From assembly GCA_963728475.1 (NCBI GenBank), contig CAVSKL010000003.1, positions 1 through 64,000 of the forward strand: a stretch of DNA of 64,000 nt, in the 5' to 3' direction. The DNA comes from CAVSKL01 sp963728475 [NCBI: Candidatus Eiseniibacteriota bacterium]. GTDB lineage: Bacteria; Eisenbacteria; RBG-16-71-46; JABDJR01. Under the pieces are notes generated by a model, which saw only the letters and a program-made list of their open reading frames with translations, had not been told where the DNA came from and did not search any database. The first letter of the stretch is position 1. Every line of letters begins with the position of its first letter. Shown one piece after another: positions 59,682-64,000 of this stretch. Position numbers and translations under genes: made by a program.

Positions 59682-61544
59682 TCAACGGCGGCGCCCCTCC
59701 GCCCCGCGGCGCCCCTCCGCCCAGCGGAGCCACTCCGCGAGCACGGCCAGGGTCCAGATCGCCCGCGCGTAGTCGGCCCGCCGGTCGCGGTGCTCGGCCA
59801 GGATCGCCAGCGCGGCCACCGGGTCTACGCCGGCGTCTCGCATCTTCGCGTCCCCCAGCCGCTCCGCCGCCCAGTCGTGGAGATCCTCGCGCAGCCACCG
59901 GGCCAGCGGCACCGAGAGCCCGCGCTTCTTCCGGTTCACGATGCCGGCCGGCAGGTAGCGAAGCGCGTAGCGCTTGAGGAACGCCTTGGTGGTCACCCCG
60001 CGCACGCGCTCCCGTTCGGGGAGCGCGGCGGCGAAGGTCATGACGTCGCGGTCCAGGAAGGGCGCGCGCAGTTCCAGGGCCGAACTCATGCTCGCCCGGT
60101 CGGCCTTGGTGAGGAGCCCCTCCGCGAGGGAGGTCTCGAGATCGTGCCGCTGCACCGCGTCCAGGATCGACTCCAGCCGTTCCGTGCTCCCTGCCGGTGG
60201 TTCCACTCCCAGCCGCCGCAACAGGTCCGGGGGCACGTTGGAGGTCCACAGCAGGTGCCGCTCCATGCCGTCCATCTCCGCTCCGGCCACGAACTTCTTG
60301 AGCAGGAAGGAGAGGGTGACCTTCTTGTCGCTGGGCGGCCACGCCTCCACCGCCATCCGGATCGGCGCCTTGAGCCACCCCGGAAGCGCGGCGTAGCGCC
60401 GGCTCACCAGCGCGCCGAGGTAGGTCGGGTAACCGCCGAAGAGCTCGTCCGATCCCTCGCCCACCAGCGCGATCTTCACCTCCTCGGCGGCGCGCCGGGC
60501 GAGGAGCGCGGTGGGGATCCACGCCGGGTCGGCCAGGGGCTCCCCGACCATCGAGATGAGCCGGCTCACCTCGGCGGGGAAGTGCTCGGCCCGCACCCAC
60601 ACCGGCACCGACCGGATGCCCAGGTGCGACGCCACCGTCCCCGCCGCGTCTCCCTCGTCGTAGGACGCCTCGCTGAAACGCAGGGTGAATGCGCTGAATG
60701 CCGTCTCCGGCCGCACCGACCGGGCCACCGAGGCCACCAGGGACGAGTCGATCCCCCCGCTCAGGAATACCCCGAACGGCACCTCGTTCTCGCTCTGGCG
60801 GCTCACCGCCCGGCGGAAGATCGCGTCGAAGTCCTCGACCGAGGGCGCGGTCCCGGGGCCCTCGCCCACCGGCCAGCGCCAGTAACGCTCCGGCCGGACC
60901 GTGTCGCCCTCGAACGTGATCCGCTGCGCGGGAGCGACCTTGCGCACCTCGCGGAAGGGCGAGGCGGGGGCGGTGAAGCTCCCGAAACGGAGGTATCCCG
61001 CGATGGCTGCCGGGTCCACGGAGAGATCGAGCGAGGTATCCGCGGTGAGGGCCGAGACCTCGGTGGCAAAACTCACTCTGTCCGGGGTCCGCACGTAGAA
61101 GAGCGGCCGTTCCCCCGCCCGGTCCCGCGCCAGGATCAACCGGTCGTGGCGGGGATCGTAGAGCGCGAGCGCGAACGCCCCCACCAGTTCCTTGACGAAG
61201 TCCTCGCCCAGCTCCAGGTAGAGGGGAGGGACCACCGCCACGTCGGTGCTCATCGTCACCGTCCGCCCCCGGCCGGCCAGGAACTCCCGGAGATCGCGAT
61301 GGTTGTCGATCTCTCCGTTCACCACCGCCACCACCCCGGTTTCGGGATCGGAGATCGGCTGATGGCCGTCGCCCAGGCCTCGGATGGCGAGACGGGTCAC
61401 CCCGAGCATCGCCGCCGCCGCGCCCCCCATGCCGGCGTCGTCGGGACCTCGATGGAGGAGCGCGTCCATCATCGCCCCCACGCGCGCGCGGTCCGCTTCC
61501 GCCGAGGCCCCGGCGCGGCGCACCACGCCGCACACCCCGCACAC
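59682..61544 (-). CDS. asnB: Asparagine synthase (glutamine-hydrolysing), AsnB type
   Basis: 620 residues. I chose GTG 61544 because it puts the catalytic cysteine at position 2 (MCGVCGVVRR) and GGAGG lies eight bases upstream. N-terminal glutaminase domain: LLHRGPDDAG, VVNGEIDNHRDLREFL, LARDRAGERPLFY. Synthetase domain with PP-loop FLSGGIDSSLVASVA, then GEGSDELFGGYPTYL and RAPFLDRDVMTFAAAL. Makes Asn or amidates another carboxylate using Gln and ATP. It begins two bases after the stop of the glycosyltransferase gene and ends in Arg/Gly-rich repeats overlapping the next gene. In this operon the substrate may be a modified sugar or lipid, not aspartate. Confidence 0.92.
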   Translation of the reverse strand: MCGVCGVVRRAGASAEADRARVGAMMDALLHRGPDDAGMGGAAAAMLGVTRLAIRGLGDGHQPISDPETGVVAVVNGEIDNHRDLREFLAGRGRTVTMSTDVAVVPPLYLELGEDFVKELVGAFALALYDPRHDRLILARDRAGERPLFYVRTPDRVSFATEVSALTADTSLDLSVDPAAIAGYLRFGSFTAPASPFREVRKVAPAQRITFEGDTVRPERYWRWPVGEGPGTAPSVEDFDAIFRRAVSRQSENEVPFGVFLSGGIDSSLVASVARSVRPETAFSAFTLRFSEASYDEGDAAGTVASHLGIRSVPVWVRAEHFPAEVSRLISMVGEPLADPAWIPTALLARRAAEEVKIALVGEGSDELFGGYPTYLGALVSRRYAALPGWLKAPIRMAVEAWPPSDKKVTLSFLLKKFVAGAEMDGMERHLLWTSNVPPDLLRRLGVEPPAGSTERLESILDAVQRHDLETSLAEGLLTKADRASMSSALELRAPFLDRDVMTFAAALPERERVRGVTTKAFLKRYALRYLPAGIVNRKKRGLSVPLARWLREDLHDWAAERLGDAKMRDAGVDPVAALAILAEHRDRRADYARAIWTLAVLAEWLRWAEGRRGAEGRRR

Positions 61545-61545
61545 C

Positions 61546-63273
61546 TCAGCGGCCTCCGTCCGGAGAAACGCGGCGTGACGGGGGAAGGAGCGCCCCGTAC
61601 CAGCCGGGAACGATCTCGTCCACCGGGGCGCCGCGGCGGGCGGCGATCGTGTCCAGGACGTCGCGCCGGCGGGAGCGGGCCATGAGATACACCGGCCGCG
61701 CCTGCGCATCCAGCCACCGGTCGCGGTCCTCCCGGCGCACCACCCCGTCCGGCCACGGGCCGGGCCGGCGCAGGGTGTAGCGGACGTAGTTGCTGGTGAG
61801 CTCCCCGCCGTCGCGGGTGATCACGGTCATGGTGCGTCCCAGGTAGAAGGAGAGGCCGTTCGGATAGCACTCCAGGCACGCCAGCTCCGTGTTCGCGGGG
61901 AGGGCGGGCAGGCGCGCGGCAAGTGTACGGGAGCTGGACGCCTCGGCGTAGTCCCGAAGGCCGCCGAAGGTCACCGTGACCAGCGACAGGGGGAAGAGCA
62001 GGAACGCGGCGAACGCCGCCGGAGCCCGCCGGGTGGCCGCCGCCCCCGCCGCGGCCAGCGCCACCGCTCCCAGCGAGATTGCGGCGGGGAGGAAGACGGC
62101 GTCCAGCCGGTCGAACTCGCGGCTCCGGATGTGAAACGCGCGCTGGAGGAAACCGGGATGCGCGGCCTGGAGCCCGGCCAGGACGGCGATTCCGGCGGCG
62201 ATGACCGCCAGCGCCGCCGCTCCGCGGGCCACGGTTCCGGTCGCGGTCCCGCGGCGCCGGTCCCAGGCCAGGGAGAAGAGCCGCCCCACCAGGACCGAGG
62301 CCGCCACCCCCCCGGAGAGGATGTATCCCGGGAGCTTGGACTGGCTGGTGGAGAAGAAGAGCACCACCGTGATCGCCCATACCGCGAACAGCCGGTCGGC
62401 GCGGGTCAGCCGCCGCCAGCGCGCCAGCGCGCGGCCGGCGCCCTCGAACAGGAGCATGCTCCAGGGGAAGAGCACCGCCGCCGAAACCGGCGCATAGTAA
62501 TACCAGGGGGCGGTCCGATGAAAAGCGCCGGTGGTATAGCGGCGGAGGGTCTCCTCCACCAGTCCATAGTGCGGGAAGTCCGGCCGCCGGGCGGTCACCC
62601 CCAGGAACCACGGGAGCACCACCGCCAGGAAGAGAACCAGGTTGAGCGGCGAGAAGAACCGCCGCACCGCGCCCCCTTCGCGTTCCTGGGCGAAGAAGGC
62701 CAGCACCACGAGCGAAGGCACGATGAATCCCACCGGCCCCTTGACCAGCACCGCCGCTCCGGCCGAGAGCGCGGCCGCCGCCCACCACGCGCGCCGTGCC
62801 CTCCCCTCCGAGGCCTCGGCGCGATAGGACGCCAGAATCGCCCCGGAGACGAAGAACGTCAGCGCCATGTCGAAGATGACCATCCGCCCGAACGCCAGAT
62901 AGAGCGGCGCCGAGACCGTGACCATCGCCGCCAGGGCGGCGGTGCGCGCGTCGTGTTCCCGGCGGAGGAAGGCGTGGAGCAGGGCCAGGAGCGCCAGGGC
63001 GAAGAGCGCCGAGGGAAGCCGGGCCGCGGCCTCGTTCTCCCCGAACGCCCCGAGCGAGAGCGCCACCGCCTTGAAGTAGAACGCGGGCTTGTCCAGGTAG
63101 GGGAGGCCGTCGTAGGTGGGCACCAGCCACGCCCCGGAGTCCTTCATCTCGCGCGCCACCTCCGCGTTCCGCCCCTCGTCGGGCTGGATGAGAGGCAGGC
63201 TCCCCAGGCGGGCGAACAGGAGTCCCACGGCCAGGACCGCGGCCAGCCAGGTCAGTGCATGAGGTCGGCGCAT
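61546..63273 (-). CDS. ArnT-like membrane glycosyltransferase (GT83/PMT family)
   Basis: 575 residues from ATG 63273. Membrane enzyme that transfers a sugar from a polyprenyl carrier, as ArnT does with L-Ara4N to lipid A. The motif LIQPDEGRNAEVAREM (with the catalytic Asp-Glu) follows the first membrane helix, then SGAWLVPTYDGLPYLDKPAFYFK. Eleven or so hydrophobic segments; LFFSTSQSKLPGYILSGGVA is a conserved loop. The C-terminal periplasmic domain (LACLECYPNGLSFYLGRTMTV ...) is about 130 residues. The neighbouring asnB and acylase suggest a shared envelope-modification pathway; I infer this from gene order only. Confidence 0.88.
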   Translation of the reverse strand: MRRPHALTWLAAVLAVGLLFARLGSLPLIQPDEGRNAEVAREMKDSGAWLVPTYDGLPYLDKPAFYFKAVALSLGAFGENEAAARLPSALFALALLALLHAFLRREHDARTAALAAMVTVSAPLYLAFGRMVIFDMALTFFVSGAILASYRAEASEGRARRAWWAAAALSAGAAVLVKGPVGFIVPSLVVLAFFAQEREGGAVRRFFSPLNLVLFLAVVLPWFLGVTARRPDFPHYGLVEETLRRYTTGAFHRTAPWYYYAPVSAAVLFPWSMLLFEGAGRALARWRRLTRADRLFAVWAITVVLFFSTSQSKLPGYILSGGVAASVLVGRLFSLAWDRRRGTATGTVARGAAALAVIAAGIAVLAGLQAAHPGFLQRAFHIRSREFDRLDAVFLPAAISLGAVALAAAGAAATRRAPAAFAAFLLFPLSLVTVTFGGLRDYAEASSSRTLAARLPALPANTELACLECYPNGLSFYLGRTMTVITRDGGELTSNYVRYTLRRPGPWPDGVVRREDRDRWLDAQARPVYLMARSRRRDVLDTIAARRGAPVDEIVPGWYGALLPPSRRVSPDGGR

Positions 63274-63592
63274 GATTTCGGCTTCCCCGGGGGGCGGTGT
63301 CGCGGGCGAACGCGGAGCATAGCACCGACCCCCGAAGCTTGGCTCCATGTCCACAACGTATTGTCGTGCATGAAAATACCCGGGCCCTTCGGGGGCCGGC
63401 GTCTCCCGGCGGGGCGGGCCGCGGGGGAGGGCCCGGATGCGCCGGCGGGTGGGAGAGCGCCCTGGGAACCGGAAGTCGAGCGGGGTACAATGCCTCGGGC
63501 CGTGGTCCACCGCGCCACGCGGGGCCGCATCCACCGGGCCGCGGCCGTCACGTGGTTCCAGACCCATCCTCCAACACCGGGAGGTATCGCCC
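63274..63592. other. 319-bp divergent region without a gene
   Basis: No coding character. It contains the element ATTGTCGTGCATGAAAATACCCGGG in part (63360-63384), similar to one at 54147-54171, and the TACAAT -10 at 63486. Confidence 0.4.
63463..63491 (+). promoter_or_regulatory. Possible promoter of the spermidine-synthase-like gene
   Basis: TGGGAA (63463-63468), 17-bp spacer, TACAAT (63486-63491), 5/6 to the -10 consensus, about 100 bp before the start. Confidence 0.35.
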
Positions 63593-64000
63593 ATGGGCGG
63601 TTTCCTGTTGTACGCGGTGGTCTCGATCGGCGGCGCCGCCATTCTCGCCATCGAGATCCTGGGCACCCGCATCCTGGGGCCCTTCTACGGGGTGAGCCTC
63701 TTCCTCTGGTCGGCGCTCATCACGGTCACTCTCGCCGCGCTGAGCCTGGGCTACGCCCTGGGCGGGCGCTGGGCCGATCGCGGGCCGCGGATGATCCGGC
63801 TGGCCTGGGTGCTGGCGACCGCCGGCCTGTGGATGGTGCTCATCCCCTGGATCCGCAAGCCGGTGCTGCTCCTGGTGGAGCCCCTGGGACTCCGGGCGGC
63901 GGTGCTTCTGGCCGCGTTCATCCTCTTCGCTCCGCCCCTGACCCTCCTCGGCATGGTCTCGCCCTACGCGATCAAGCTCCGCACCCACGACCTGGGCGAG
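63593..64000 (+). CDS. Fused membrane/spermidine synthase-like protein (cut by window edge)
   Basis: 136 residues seen; ATG 63593 with GGGAGG seven bases upstream. Four or five membrane helices: LLYAVVSIGGAAILAIEILGTRILGPFYG, LFLWSALITVTLAALSLGYALGGRWADR, LAWVLATAGLWMVLIPWI, and AAVLLAAFILFAPPLTLLGMVSPYAIKLR. The motif EILGTRILGPFYGVSLFLWSALITV with SLGYALGGRWADR and GMVSPYAIKL is typical of fused MFS/spermidine synthase proteins. The aminopropyltransferase domain would lie beyond the edge. Confidence 0.82.
   Translation, partial: MGGFLLYAVVSIGGAAILAIEILGTRILGPFYGVSLFLWSALITVTLAALSLGYALGGRWADRGPRMIRLAWVLATAGLWMVLIPWIRKPVLLLVEPLGLRAAVLLAAFILFAPPLTLLGMVSPYAIKLRTHDLGE

Noticed and set aside
57187-61542. 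One 1451-codon minus-strand frame covering the acylase and an asparagine synthase region
   Set aside because: Only the part from about 59658 down is the acylase. The upstream part is an out-of-frame shadow of the asparagine synthase.
1-64000. rRNA, tRNA or riboswitch genes
   Set aside because: I scanned the gaps for tRNA-like cloverleaf ends, rRNA motifs and conserved riboswitch cores and saw none. A covariance-model search would be needed to exclude a divergent one.

Overview
The window is about 70% GC and gene-dense, and comes from a diderm (Gram-negative) bacterium. It holds an MlaE/F/D lipid-transport cassette, a TolC-RND efflux operon, a PagL-like lipid A deacylase, lipoproteins, and many secreted parallel beta-helix proteins. 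Several of those end in a FlgD-Ig/type IX-like C-terminal domain. That mix, with abundant GTG/TTG starts, suggests an uncultivated FCB-group lineage (Ca. Eisenbacteria, Krumholzibacteriota or Latescibacterota type). This is inference: no rRNA or tRNA gene was recognised.

Layout. (1) 1-9095, minus strand: a secreted-protein island. It has a large beta-helix protein split by a frameshift at a seven-base homopolymer, a small DNRLRE-like exported protein, and three tandem beta-helix genes repeated with an exact 1418-bp period. (2) 9249-9990: remnant of a large serine recombinase. (3) 10276-17541, plus strand: GNAT, mlaE-mlaF-mlaD, then radA-ispD-ispF-ddl with ATGA overlaps. (4) 17639-21129: type III polyketide synthase, double-cupredoxin secreted protein, two small envelope proteins. 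(5) 21776-28117, minus strand: SpoIIE/RsbU-type phosphatase, a three-gene ABC-2 exporter, a small membrane protein. (6) clpB. (7) 31400-36840: a second secreted-protein island, including a PE-PGRS-like Gly-rich protein. (8) 36905-39934: LuxR regulator and flavin monooxygenase. (9) 40169-47510: RlmL-like methyltransferase diverging from the TolC/adaptor/RND operon. (10) 47573-53856: S9 peptidase, PagL, class I aldolase, DAO-type oxidoreductase, cyclophilin. (11) 54186-56522: beta-helix lipoprotein. (12) 57187-63273, minus strand: ArnT-like glycosyltransferase, asparagine synthase and penicillin acylase in one tight operon. (13) A partial spermidine-synthase-like membrane protein at the right edge.

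The most interesting signal is a short C-terminal tag, consensus (T/A)TWGRLKxx(Y/F), at the extreme end of four otherwise dissimilar signal-peptide proteins (and presumably a fifth cut by the window edge). A homologous beta-helix protein that is a lipoprotein (54186-56522) stops just before where this tag would begin. Other exported proteins here carry the FlgD/type IX-like domain instead. I infer three interchangeable surface-anchoring or sorting modes, with the WGRLK tag as a candidate undescribed signal. Other notable points are the mosaic tandem paralogues, the C7 frameshift, and three unrelated tandem repeats between genes (128, 51 and 32 bp periods).
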